Part shown: positions 51,394 to 59,959 of the stretch, in pieces | Numbering within the stretch: the stretch's first letter is position 1 | How the letters are laid out: every line of letters starts with the position of its first letter | Assembly (NCBI RefSeq): GCF_904848665.1 | Contig: NZ_CAJHCQ010000022.1 | Coordinates: forward strand, 80,222-144,221 | Source of the DNA: Paraburkholderia hiiakae | Lineage (GTDB): Bacteria; Pseudomonadota; Gammaproteobacteria; Burkholderiales; Burkholderiaceae | Length of the DNA: 64,000 nucleotides | Reading direction: 5' to 3' | The notes under the pieces: generated by a model | Told to the model about the DNA's origin: nothing | The model's database searches: none | The model's input: the letters and a program-made list of their open reading frames with translations, nothing else | Position numbers and translations under genes: made by a program

Positions 51394-51606
51394 TTAGTGG
51401 AGCTTCTTCGGCAGCATCTGGCTGCGCAGGCGCTTGTGCAGGCGCTTAACTGCAGCTGCCTTCTTGCGCTTGCGAACGGCCGTCGGCTTTTCGTAAGCTT
51501 GACGCTCACGCAGCTCGGCGATCAGGCCGTTCTTTTCGATTGCACGGCGGAAGCGGCGAATCGCCACTTCGAACGGCTCGTTTTCCTTCAGAAGAATCGT
51601 CGTCAT
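51394..51606 (-). CDS. rpsU: 30S ribosomal protein S21
   Basis: 70 residues. MTTILLKENEPFEVAIRRFRRAIEKNGL, RERQAYEKPTAVRKRKKAAAVKR and the basic tail are S21. S21 aids base pairing of the 16S rRNA 3' end with the Shine-Dalgarno. It is monocistronic here with a long leader containing a perfect hairpin. Full length. Confidence 0.98.
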   Translation of the reverse strand: MTTILLKENEPFEVAIRRFRRAIEKNGLIAELRERQAYEKPTAVRKRKKAAAVKRLHKRLRSQMLPKKLH

Positions 51607-51644
51607 GTATTTCCTAACTCAAATCGCTTAATACGGTTCAAAGG

Positions 51645-51667
51645 CGTGAGCGTCAAAGTCGCTCACG
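51645..51667 (-). promoter_or_regulatory. Perfect hairpin in the rpsU leader
   Basis: CGTGAGCG, loop of 7, CGCTCACG: 8-bp perfect inverted repeat about 40 nt upstream of the rpsU start. Could be a translational or processing element; unproven. Confidence 0.4.
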
Positions 51668-51918
51668 CGCCGGCCCTCCGGTCGTTCGCCACACTGGGGC
51701 TAAACGAGAGGCAAGGCGGCCACGGAGGCCGGAAAAGAGAAGTAGGGGGTTCACAGCGGAACGCGATCAGGTCGACCTTGCTGCAACACACCTGACCGCC
51801 GGTTTGCGGCCGCCAACAGTAACGAACACGGCAACAAAACAGGCAAAGATCTCAATTCACTCTCAATGATATCAGGAAAGGATCTGCCTGACCAGGGTTT
51901 CTTGATTCCAGTCAGTCA

Positions 51919-51949
51919 CTTGCGCGGCGTGCCGCAGCCGCCGCGCAAG
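51919..51949 (-). terminator. Hairpin after the aldo/keto reductase gene
   Basis: CTTGCGCGGC, 11 nt, GCCGCGCAAG, 44 bp after the reductase stop. No U-tract; possibly a weak or factor-dependent end. Confidence 0.45.
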
Positions 51950-51992
51950 TCCCGTCAATTAGGACACCTGGATTAATGCCCCTTCTTGCTCG

Positions 51993-52934
51993 TCAGGCAC
52001 TCGCGTCATTGAGCGCCTGGATATCGGCCGGATCAAGCTTCAGCCGCACGGCCGCCGCAAGACTCTCCAGCTGATCCAGCGAGGTCGCGCTCGCGATCGG
52101 CGCGGTAATGCTCGGGCGCGCGATCAGCCACGCCAGCGCGACCGCCGCGAGCGTGCTGCCGTGACGTTCGGCCACGTAGTCGAGCGCCGCGAGGATCCGG
52201 ATGCCGCGGTGATCGAGGTACTTCTCGACGCGTGAGCCACGCGTGCTCTTCGCGAGATCCTCGCGCGAACGGTACTTGCCCGAAAGAAAGCCGCTTGCGA
52301 GGCTGTAATAGGGCACGACCGCGAGTTTCTGAGCCATGGCCACCGGTTCAAGATCGGCCTCGTAGTGGGCGCGGTCGTACAGGTTGTATTCGGGCTGGAT
52401 GATCTGGTACGCGGGCAGTCCCGACTTCTTCGAAACCGCGAGCGCCTCCTCGACGCGTGCGCCCGTGTAGTTCGACGCGCCGATCACGCGCACCTTGCCG
52501 CCCTCGATGAGGCGCTGGTACGCGCCGAGCGTCTCCTCGAGTGGGACCTTCTGGTCGTCCTCGTGAGAGAAGTAGACGTCGATGTGATCGGTCTGCAGAC
52601 GGCGCAGCGAATCCTCCACGGCAGCCGTAATGTTCGCGGCGGAAAGCCCCGGTCGGCGCGCATCTTTTGCGACCTTCGTTGCGATCACCACCTTGTCGCG
52701 TTTGCCGCTCTTCGCGATCCACTTGCCGATGATCGTCTCCGATTCGCCGCCGTGGTTGCCGGGCACCCACGCGGAGTACACGTCGGCGGTGTCGATGAAG
52801 TTGAGGCCGGCGTCGGTGAAGGCGTCGAGGATCGAGAACGAGCTGGCTTCATCAGCGGTCCAGCCGAAGACGTTGCCGCCGAACATGAGCGGGGCGACCT
52901 GCAATGAGGACGTGCCGATCCTGCGTAGTTCCAT
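51993..52934 (-). CDS. Aldo/keto reductase
   Basis: 313 residues from ATG 52934 (MELRRIGTSSLQVAPLMFGGNVFGW), with GGAGG 7 nt upstream. The catalytic tetrad positions are visible: NFIDTADVYSAW (Asp, Tyr), VIATKV (Lys) and DVYFSHED (His). The NADPH-site end pattern is AWLIARPSITAPIASATSLDQLESL. The TIM-barrel oxidoreductase reduces aldehydes or ketones; the substrate is unknown. Monocistronic. Confidence 0.94.
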   Translation of the reverse strand: MELRRIGTSSLQVAPLMFGGNVFGWTADEASSFSILDAFTDAGLNFIDTADVYSAWVPGNHGGESETIIGKWIAKSGKRDKVVIATKVAKDARRPGLSAANITAAVEDSLRRLQTDHIDVYFSHEDDQKVPLEETLGAYQRLIEGGKVRVIGASNYTGARVEEALAVSKKSGLPAYQIIQPEYNLYDRAHYEADLEPVAMAQKLAVVPYYSLASGFLSGKYRSREDLAKSTRGSRVEKYLDHRGIRILAALDYVAERHGSTLAAVALAWLIARPSITAPIASATSLDQLESLAAAVRLKLDPADIQALNDASA

Positions 52935-53306
52935 GGGGCCTCCAGAAAAAGGGCGAACGGGAAAGCGTTGAGGATACGCCGCCTCGTGAGGCGCTGCAGC
53001 CGGCACGGGCGCACGGCCAGGAGCGCTCCGCCGGCGGCGCCACGCTAAACCACGCGCAATACCTGCCGTAAACACGCTTGCAAACTGCATTACGCAGTCG
53101 TAGGCGCGGGAAAGAGCGGCAAGCACGCAGCGGCGTAACAGGATTTTTATGCGCCGCGCAAATGAGGTCTCGATTGTCGATGCTTCCCCTCAAGTTTTTT
53201 TTACCCACGCCGACAACCTTCACTGAGGCGGCCAGCAATGAAAGATTGCTTCCGTCGCGGCCATAGTGGCTTGTAACGGGCTTCCAGCCCGCTTAGGAGA
53301 ATTTCC
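52935..53306. other. Intergenic region upstream of fliC
   Basis: 372 bp between the divergent reductase and fliC. It holds the fliC sigma28 promoter (53190-53216) and an A-poor leader of about 85 nt with TAGGAGAA before the ATG. Nothing else is supported. Confidence 0.7.
53190..53216 (+). promoter_or_regulatory. Sigma28 promoter of fliC
   Basis: TCAAGTTT, 11 nt, GCCGACAA. This matches TAAAGTTT-N11-GCCGATAA at 14 of 16 positions with exact spacing. It is the best of the five sigma28 sites in the window and lies about 85 nt before fliC. Confidence 0.85.
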
Positions 53307-54524
53307 ATGCTCGGAATTAACAGCAACATCAACTCGCTCGTCGCGCAACAGAACCTGACGGGCTCGGGCAGCGCGCTGTCGCAAGCAATCACGCGCCTGT
53401 CGTCGGGTAAGCGCATCAACAGCGCAGCTGACGATGCAGCAGGTCTCGCGATCTCGAACATCATGCAGACCCAGATCAACGGTCTGAATCAGGGCGTGTC
53501 GAACTCGAATGACGGCGTTTCGCTGGTCCAGACGGCATCGAGCGGTCTCTCGTCGCTGACGAGCAGCCTGCAACGTATCCGCCAGCTGGCTACCCAGGCA
53601 GCCAACGGCTCGATGACCGACGACGACCGCGCAGCACTGCAACAGGAAGTCTCGCAGCAAGTTTCGGAAATCAACCGTATCGCGTCGCAAACGACGTACA
53701 ACGGCATGAACGTGCTGAACGGCACGCTCGGCAACGTGTCGTTCCAGGTCGGCGCTAACGTCGGTCAAACGATCAGCCTGAGCCTGACGCAAAACATGTC
53801 GGCGGCTTCGATCGGCAGCGGCGTGCCGCAAGCTGGCCAGACGCTCGGCTCGTACACCGGCCTGAGCCTGAACTCGGACGGCACGGCAGACGTCGACGCA
53901 AACGGCAATTCGGTCGCCGGCGCAGCCATCACCTCGATCAATGTGGTCTCCGACGGCAGCGGCGGCTTCACGTTCACGGACCAGAACAACCAGGCGCTGA
54001 ATTCGACGGCCGTCAACGCCCTGTTCACCGCAACCGGCGCTACGGTTACCGCCGACGCCAATGGCAACGGCATTATCCAGGGCTCGGGCACGGCACTGTC
54101 GCTCTCCGACTCGAATCTCGAGGCTCTGGACGTGGCAGCTACCTCGGGTGCGGGCGCCTCGACGGCCGAAGCCGCAGTGACGTCGCAGATCAACTCCTAC
54201 AACGTGCCGACGGATGTTGCAGACGTCAACATCAGCACGGCAAGCGGCGCAAGCATGGCCATGGAGTCGATCGACAACGCGCTGAACACGCTCAACAACC
54301 TGCAAGCCACGCTCGGCGCAGCACAGAACCGCTTCACGGCAATCGGCACGACGCAGCAAGCTCAGTCGACCGACCTGTCGAGCGCACAGTCGTCGATCCA
54401 GGACGCTGACTTCGCGCAAGAAACGGCTAACCTGAGCAAGGCGCAAGTGCTGCAGCAAGCTGGTATCTCGGTGCTCGCACAAGCGAACTCGCAGCCGCAG
54501 CAGATCCTGAAGCTCCTCCAGTAA
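53307..54524 (+). CDS. fliC: Flagellin FliC
   Basis: 405 residues. N-terminal D0/D1 (MLGINSNINSLVAQQNLTGSG, LSSGKRINSAADDAAGLAIS) and C-terminal D1/D0 (IQDADFAQETANLSKAQVLQQAGISVLAQANSQPQQILKLL) are canonical. The central D2 domain (residues about 170-300) is Ser/Thr/Ala/Asp-rich, the usual site for O-glycans. TAGGAG lies before the ATG. Genes for glycosyltransferases lie 2.3 kb downstream, after fliD and fliT. Confidence 0.98.
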   Translation: MLGINSNINSLVAQQNLTGSGSALSQAITRLSSGKRINSAADDAAGLAISNIMQTQINGLNQGVSNSNDGVSLVQTASSGLSSLTSSLQRIRQLATQAANGSMTDDDRAALQQEVSQQVSEINRIASQTTYNGMNVLNGTLGNVSFQVGANVGQTISLSLTQNMSAASIGSGVPQAGQTLGSYTGLSLNSDGTADVDANGNSVAGAAITSINVVSDGSGGFTFTDQNNQALNSTAVNALFTATGATVTADANGNGIIQGSGTALSLSDSNLEALDVAATSGAGASTAEAAVTSQINSYNVPTDVADVNISTASGASMAMESIDNALNTLNNLQATLGAAQNRFTAIGTTQQAQSTDLSSAQSSIQDADFAQETANLSKAQVLQQAGISVLAQANSQPQQILKLLQ

Positions 54525-54585
54525 TACGAGCTTCTCTAGCCCAAGCGTTGCGCGCCCGGCCGCCATACCCGTGAGTGCAACGCAA

Positions 54586-54620
54586 GCCAATCGGGAGGAT
54601 CGCCTCCCGATTGGCGTTTT
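54586..54620 (+). terminator. Terminator after fliC
   Basis: GCCAATCGGGAGG, loop ATCG, CCTCCCGATTGGC, then GTTTTCC. Perfect 13-bp stem. It reduces read-through into fliD and isolates the abundant fliC transcript. Confidence 0.88.
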
Positions 54621-54669
54621 CCAGACTTGAACCGATTCACACTGCAACGCCGACGCACGGAGCCCCTTC

Positions 54670-56286
54670 ATGTCCACCGTATCCAGTTCGACTGCCAGCA
54701 CGATTGCAAGTAGCGTCGCCGCTACGACCGCAGCGAGCAATGCCGCTTTGCAGGAAGCCGCCCAATCGATCGTCAGCGGCTCGACCGGCAACTCGTCGAT
54801 GGACGTGAACTCGCTCGTCACCGCGCTCGTCAACGCCAAGACTGCCGGCACGGCCGCTACGATCAGCGCCGAGCAGACGCAGGACAACACCGAAATCTCC
54901 GCGTACGGCGCGCTTTCCGCCGCGCTCTCCGCACTCCAGGCAGGTCTCTCGCCGCTCACGGACGGCACGACCCTCAATGCATTCAGCACGACGACCAGCG
55001 GCACCGGCATCACGGCCACCGCAGGCAGCGGCGCGGCAGCAGGCACGTATTCGCTCGACGTGAAGCAGGTAGCGCAGGCACAAGTGCTCACCTCGACCGG
55101 CTACAACGCGACGACAGCGCTCGCATCGGGCGCGTCCACGATGACGCTGACGGTCAACGGCGCAAGCACCACGATCTCGCTCAACAGCAGCAACAGCACC
55201 GTTGCAGGCATTGCTTCGGCGATCAACTCGGCCAGCAACAATCCGGGGGTGACGGCAACGGTCGTTAATGGCGCAGACGGCGCCCACCTCGTATTGCATT
55301 CGACCTCGACGGGTGCTTCGAACGGCATCAGCATCGCGATCAACGATACGAATTCCGGCGATGCGCTGAACGGCCTCGCGGTGACGACCACGGCAGGGAC
55401 GGCGATCACGAACTCGAGCGCGAGTTCGAGCGACCTCACCGCCAACCAGTCGACGCTCTCCTACACCGACAGCAGTGGCGCGACGGTGAGCGGCGTCACG
55501 AGCACGGGCACCTGGACGCAGTCCACGGCTGCAGAGGACGCCTATTTCACGATCGACGGCACCGGCGCCACCAGTTCGACGAACAGCGTGACCTCCGCGC
55601 TGTCCGGCGTCACGCTGACCCTCACGGCAGCGGCCGTCGATACGTCGAGCACGGGCAGCGGCGCACAAACACTCACGGTTTCGCAGAACACGGGCGCCGA
55701 ATCCAGCGCGATCAACAATTTCGTCACGCTGTACAACACGCTCGTGACGACGATGGCCACGCTCACGTCGTACAGTTCGACCTCGACGTCGCAAGGCGTG
55801 CTGCTCGGCGACTCAACGCTGAACATGATTCAGAACCAGCTCGCGACAATCGTGGCGACGGGCGTGAAGAGCGGCAACACGACGACCAGCCTCGCGTCGA
55901 TCGGCGTCACGCTCAATAACGACGGCTCGCTCTCGGTCGACAATGACACGCTGAACACGGCACTGCAGAACAATCAGTCGACCGTAGCAGCGCTGTTCAA
56001 TTCGACCACCGGCGTGGCCGCCCAGTTGAACAACAACATCACGAGCTATTCGTCTAGCACGGGCGTCATCACGACGCGTACCAACGCGATCCAGACTGAC
56101 CTGACGAACCTTTCGACGCAGCAATCCAATCTCGCGGACTACCAGTCGCAGCTCACCAGCATGTACACCGCGCAGTTCACCGCGCTCAACACGCTGATGG
56201 CGACGATGAACAGCAACCAGCAGTACCTCACGCAGCTCTTCGGCGGCACGAACAGCGCGGGCGCGCTGGCCACCAACAAGAGCTGA
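54670..56286 (+). CDS. fliD: Filament cap protein FliD (HAP2)
   Basis: 538 residues. The N-terminal DVNSLVTALVNAKTAGTAATIS region and the C-terminal coiled coil (RTNAIQTDLTNLSTQQSNLADYQSQLTSMYTAQFTALNTLMATM, landmark YQSQLTSMYTAQFTALNTLM) fit FliD; the core is a large Ser/Thr-rich repeat-like domain. FliD caps the filament and folds flagellin as it emerges. The start at 54670 is supported by the family pattern. fliT follows 23 bp later. Confidence 0.96.
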   Translation: MSTVSSSTASTIASSVAATTAASNAALQEAAQSIVSGSTGNSSMDVNSLVTALVNAKTAGTAATISAEQTQDNTEISAYGALSAALSALQAGLSPLTDGTTLNAFSTTTSGTGITATAGSGAAAGTYSLDVKQVAQAQVLTSTGYNATTALASGASTMTLTVNGASTTISLNSSNSTVAGIASAINSASNNPGVTATVVNGADGAHLVLHSTSTGASNGISIAINDTNSGDALNGLAVTTTAGTAITNSSASSSDLTANQSTLSYTDSSGATVSGVTSTGTWTQSTAAEDAYFTIDGTGATSSTNSVTSALSGVTLTLTAAAVDTSSTGSGAQTLTVSQNTGAESSAINNFVTLYNTLVTTMATLTSYSSTSTSQGVLLGDSTLNMIQNQLATIVATGVKSGNTTTSLASIGVTLNNDGSLSVDNDTLNTALQNNQSTVAALFNSTTGVAAQLNNNITSYSSSTGVITTRTNAIQTDLTNLSTQQSNLADYQSQLTSMYTAQFTALNTLMATMNSNQQYLTQLFGGTNSAGALATNKS

Positions 56287-56309
56287 GCGCACCCAGCAGG
56301 AGAGACGAC

Positions 56310-56609
56310 ATGGAATTCGCAGCGCCCATCGATCGCATCTGGCAGATCACGAAAGACATCGAGCAGGCGGCGGCCGTCGGCGAGTGGGAAAAGGCGGCCG
56401 AGCTTGCCAACGAGCGCTCGCCGCTTCTCATGTCGCTCTCCGTGCAGCAGACGGGCGCCGCGCTCGATGTGCTCAAGCGGGTCCACGCCATCGACGCGCA
56501 TATCGCCGCAGCGGCACAGTCGGCGCAAACCGCATTGAGCGCCGAATTCCGCACGGCCATGCAGGCTACGCGGAACGTGAACCAGTATCAGCGCGTCGCG
56601 CAGTTCTGA
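56310..56609 (+). CDS. fliT: Export chaperone FliT
   Basis: 99 residues, all-helical. MEFAAPIDRIWQITKDIEQAAAVGEWEKAAELANERSPLL (landmark GEWEKAAELANERSPLL) fits FliT. FliT chaperones FliD and in enteric bacteria represses class II genes by binding FlhC. It is translated right after fliD. Terminator about 75 bp downstream. Confidence 0.9.
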   Translation: MEFAAPIDRIWQITKDIEQAAAVGEWEKAAELANERSPLLMSLSVQQTGAALDVLKRVHAIDAHIAAAAQSAQTALSAEFRTAMQATRNVNQYQRVAQF

Positions 56610-56681
56610 AACCCAGGCTTCGCTGCGCACTCACGAACAATAACCAACGATTGCGTCCTTAGCGGCGCATTTGCGTACCTA

Positions 56682-56706
56682 GGCCCGCCTTGTGCGGGCT
56701 TTTTCT
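56682..56706 (+). terminator. Terminator after fliT
   Basis: GCCCGC, loop CTTGT, GCGGGC, then TTTTTC. Separates fliDT from the downstream glycosyltransferase gene. Confidence 0.85.
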
Positions 56707-56853
56707 TTGCGCGCCCTCTTTTTGCGCGACGGCCAATGCCCTCTGGCGGTCGAATTGGCATCCGTTTTGACGCCAACTCGGCGCATTACCGGAAGGGAGG
56801 GGCCGCCATAATTTCCTTACCATTGCTTCCCGCGACGCAAGCTCGCCTTTGTC

Positions 56854-59800
56854 ATGACTGCTTTCCCGACTCCGACCGAAACCACCACGCTGGCCCCCGA
56901 ATCGCAGCCAGGAGGCGACATCGAACTCGCCATGGAAACCGCGATCGAACATCATCGCAGAAAGGAATACGCCCCTGCCGCCGCACTCTACGCCGCCGTC
57001 CTCGAGCGCGTGAGCGATCATGTCGACGCCCATTACCATCTTGGCGTGCTGCGCATGCAAACGGACCAGCCAGCCGAGGCCGTGGCGCATTTCGAGGCCG
57101 CGCTCGGTCAGGTGCCGGCAAACGGGCAAATATGGGTCTACTACATCAACGCCCTTGTCGGCAGCAATCAGCTGGAAGCGGCGCGGATCGCACTCGCCAT
57201 CGCGCATCGGGAATACGGCCTTCCTGCAGAGGCCGTCGAGACGTTGAGCGCTCGCATCAGCCAGCCCAATGCCTCAAGCGAGGCCGCGCCGGCAGCGTTG
57301 CCCGAAGCCTCGACGGAAAGCGATAGGCCTGCGCCCGAAGCGCCTGAAGCGGCGGCCACTGGGCAAATCGATACGCGCCGGGCAACTCCGAGGGAGATGC
57401 GCCAATATGTGCAACTCGTCAGCAGCGGGAAAATCGATGCCGCGTTGAAGGTCGCCCAACGCCTGACGAAGCAATATCCGTCGCACGGCGAATGTTGGCT
57501 TACGCTCGCATCCGCCCTGCGAAACGTGGGCGATTACCCAGAGTCCGTGGGCGCCGCGGAGCGTGCCGCCGACTTGCTGCCCAATGACCTCACCGCCCTG
57601 ACAATGCTGACCGACGGGCTGCTTATCACCCGCCAGTATCGGAAAGCCGAAGTACGCTGCCGCCAGGGTCTCGAAAAGCATCCTGAGAGTCCAGCGCTGC
57701 ATCGCACGCTTGGCAGTACCTTGCAGGCGATGGGTCAACACGCCGAAGGTCTCGCCCATGCTCGCCGCGCGGTCGAACTGGCGCCAAACGACGCGCTCGA
57801 AGTCGACGCGCTTGGCAACGCCCTGATGCTGCATGGACTGTATGACGAAGCGGAAGCCACCTTTCGCCGTGCGCTCGAACTGGCACCGATGCAGGCCGCA
57901 ACACGCAGCAACCTGCTGTTCTGCCTGATGCACAAGATTGATCTCGATGCGGCAAGCGCATTCGCGGAATTCCGCGAGTTCGCGGCGCACCAGGAAGCCC
58001 CGCTGCGCGCGCGCTGGCCAAAACATACCAATGACCGCGATCCATCACGGCGCTTGAAGGTCGGCTTCGTTTCGGGAGATCTGGTTAATCACCCCGTCGC
58101 TTATTTCTTTCTCGCTGTGCTGGAGTATCTGGCGCGCGACACCAGCCTGTCGCTGCACATCTACTCGAACTATGTGATCAGCGACGGCTTCACGAAGCAA
58201 ATCCGGGCGCACGCGCAAGAGTGGCACGAAGTCTTCAGCATGAACGCCACCGCACTCGCGCAGAAGATCCGTGACGACGGCATCGATATTCTCATCGACC
58301 TATCGGGCCATACCGGCCGCAACCGGCTCGTGACCTTCGCGCACAAGCCGGCCCCGGTTCAGGTGAGCTGGATCGGCAATCCGGCTACGACCGGCCTGAC
58401 GGCCATCGACTATTACATGTCGGACCGTTTCGTCACGCCGCTCGAACAGTTCGCCGATCAGTTCTCCGAAAAACTCGTGTTTCTTCCGGCGCTCGCGCCA
58501 TTCAAGCCTCACCCGCAGGCACCGGACGTGAACCCGTTGCCTGCCCTGAAAAACGGCTACCTGACGTTCGGCAGTTTCAGCCGGCTCGTGAAGGTCGGGC
58601 CGGAAGTTGTCGCGCTATGGGCGCGCGTGCTGCGCGAGGTGCCGAATTCACGCATGCTCATTGGCGCAATTACGGCGCCGGAGCAGATGACCAAGCTCGC
58701 CAGAATGTTCGCGGACGAAGGCGTCGCCCCCCAGCGCATTGGCTTTCTTCAGCGTAAGGGCGTGACGACCTATTTGCAGCAGCACAATCTGATTGACGTG
58801 TGTCTCGACGCGTTTCCCTTCGCCGGTTCGACCACCACGATGCAGGCCCTGTGGATGGGCGTGCCCACCATGACGCTGCCCAGCGTCTCGATGGCAAGCC
58901 GCGGCAGCACGGGATGGCTGTCACACCTCGGGCTCGACGAGGCATTCGTCGCGCGGGACAAGGACGACTTCGTGCGCAAGTGCGCCGCGTTGGCCGACGA
59001 CCTCGACGCACTCGCAACGGTACGCCGCGAGCTTCGTCAGCACTGCATGCAATCGCCTCTTATCGACGCGAGCACGATCGCCGATGCGACCTCGCGCGCA
59101 CTGCGCATCATGTGGCAGCGGTGGTGCGATGGGCTCGAACCGGAGCATTTCGAGGTGCTGGCGCGAACCGAAGATACGCCAGCGTTGCCGGGCGCCATTC
59201 TGGTTCCCGACGCGCAAGCGGCCCTGCGGCAAGCGCTAGTGATCGACACCGGCGGCATCCCCGCAGAATTGAAACCGATTCGTTTCGTCTGCGGCACGCG
59301 TTGCAGTCGTCAGGAATTTTTTAGTGAAACGGCGCTTGGGCGCTCGATGAAGCTTTACGAAAACCAGCCCGGCATGCAGCTTCAGCTGTTCGACAACAAT
59401 ACGCGCGGACTTTCCAGCATCTACAACGCGGCAATCGATTATGCGAAGCACCATCCGGCCATTCTCGTGTTCGTTCACGATGACGTCTGGCTGAGCGACT
59501 ACTTCTGGAGCGAGCGCATCCGTGAATCGCTCGCCCATTTCGACGTGGTGGGTCTTGCCGGCAACCTGCGCCGGTTGCCTCGCCAGCCGGCATGGTGCTT
59601 TGCCACGCCGGACCTGCGTCGAGACGAACTGAAATACCTGAGTGGAACCGTCGGCCACGGCAAGGGCTTCCCGAGCAACAACGTATTGAACTTCGGCCCC
59701 TCCAGACAGGAATGCAAGCTCCTCGACGGCCTTATGCTGATAGTGGATAGCGAAACGCTCGAGACCAGTGGACTGAGTTTCGACGAGCAGTTCAAGTTCC

Positions 59801-59955
59801 ACTTTTACGACATGGACCTCTGCCGCCAGGCCGAACTCAAGGGCCTGCGCATGGGCACCTGGCCGTTGAGCGTGGTTCACGAAAGCGTCGGCTCGTTTGG
59901 ACCGCGCGCCTGGCGCGAAGGTTACGACCTTTATTTGGGCAAATATAAGGATTAG
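56854..59955 (+). CDS. TPR + O-GlcNAc transferase-like (GT41) + C-terminal glycosyltransferase fusion protein
   Basis: 1033 residues in three parts. (1) TPR-type helical repeats at about 30-130 and 185-375. (2) A GT41 domain at about 395-770: VGFVSGDLVNHPVAYFF (catalytic His-Pro), GSFSRLVKVGPEVV (UDP-binding Lys), FAGSTTTMQALWMGVPTMTLP and SMASRGSTGWLSHLGL. (3) About 805-1033: KPIRFVCGTRCSRQEFF, DNNTRGLSSIYNAAIDYA, VFVHDDVWLSDYF, a GT-A-like domain resembling StrF-type glycosyltransferases. A TPR-GT41 enzyme next to flagellin normally adds the first sugar to Ser/Thr of flagellin; domain 3 could extend or modify it. The methyltransferase follows 4 nt later. Confidence 0.88.
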   Translation: MTAFPTPTETTTLAPESQPGGDIELAMETAIEHHRRKEYAPAAALYAAVLERVSDHVDAHYHLGVLRMQTDQPAEAVAHFEAALGQVPANGQIWVYYINALVGSNQLEAARIALAIAHREYGLPAEAVETLSARISQPNASSEAAPAALPEASTESDRPAPEAPEAAATGQIDTRRATPREMRQYVQLVSSGKIDAALKVAQRLTKQYPSHGECWLTLASALRNVGDYPESVGAAERAADLLPNDLTALTMLTDGLLITRQYRKAEVRCRQGLEKHPESPALHRTLGSTLQAMGQHAEGLAHARRAVELAPNDALEVDALGNALMLHGLYDEAEATFRRALELAPMQAATRSNLLFCLMHKIDLDAASAFAEFREFAAHQEAPLRARWPKHTNDRDPSRRLKVGFVSGDLVNHPVAYFFLAVLEYLARDTSLSLHIYSNYVISDGFTKQIRAHAQEWHEVFSMNATALAQKIRDDGIDILIDLSGHTGRNRLVTFAHKPAPVQVSWIGNPATTGLTAIDYYMSDRFVTPLEQFADQFSEKLVFLPALAPFKPHPQAPDVNPLPALKNGYLTFGSFSRLVKVGPEVVALWARVLREVPNSRMLIGAITAPEQMTKLARMFADEGVAPQRIGFLQRKGVTTYLQQHNLIDVCLDAFPFAGSTTTMQALWMGVPTMTLPSVSMASRGSTGWLSHLGLDEAFVARDKDDFVRKCAALADDLDALATVRRELRQHCMQSPLIDASTIADATSRALRIMWQRWCDGLEPEHFEVLARTEDTPALPGAILVPDAQAALRQALVIDTGGIPAELKPIRFVCGTRCSRQEFFSETALGRSMKLYENQPGMQLQLFDNNTRGLSSIYNAAIDYAKHHPAILVFVHDDVWLSDYFWSERIRESLAHFDVVGLAGNLRRLPRQPAWCFATPDLRRDELKYLSGTVGHGKGFPSNNVLNFGPSRQECKLLDGLMLIVDSETLETSGLSFDEQFKFHFYDMDLCRQAELKGLRMGTWPLSVVHESVGSFGPRAWREGYDLYLGKYKD

Positions 59956-59959
59956 TACG

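Larger units (their letters stand above)
51607..51992. other. Leader/upstream region of rpsU and 3' region of the aldo/keto reductase gene
   Basis: 386 bp. It contains the rpsU leader hairpin (51645-51667) and the stem at 51919-51949 after the reductase gene. AT-rich around 51830-51900, where an rpsU promoter is likely but not certain. Confidence 0.6.

Noticed and set aside
54525..54669. Sigma28 promoter for fliD
   Set aside because: No GCCG core with a -35 at the right distance; fliD may be read from an FlhDC-type or weak promoter.
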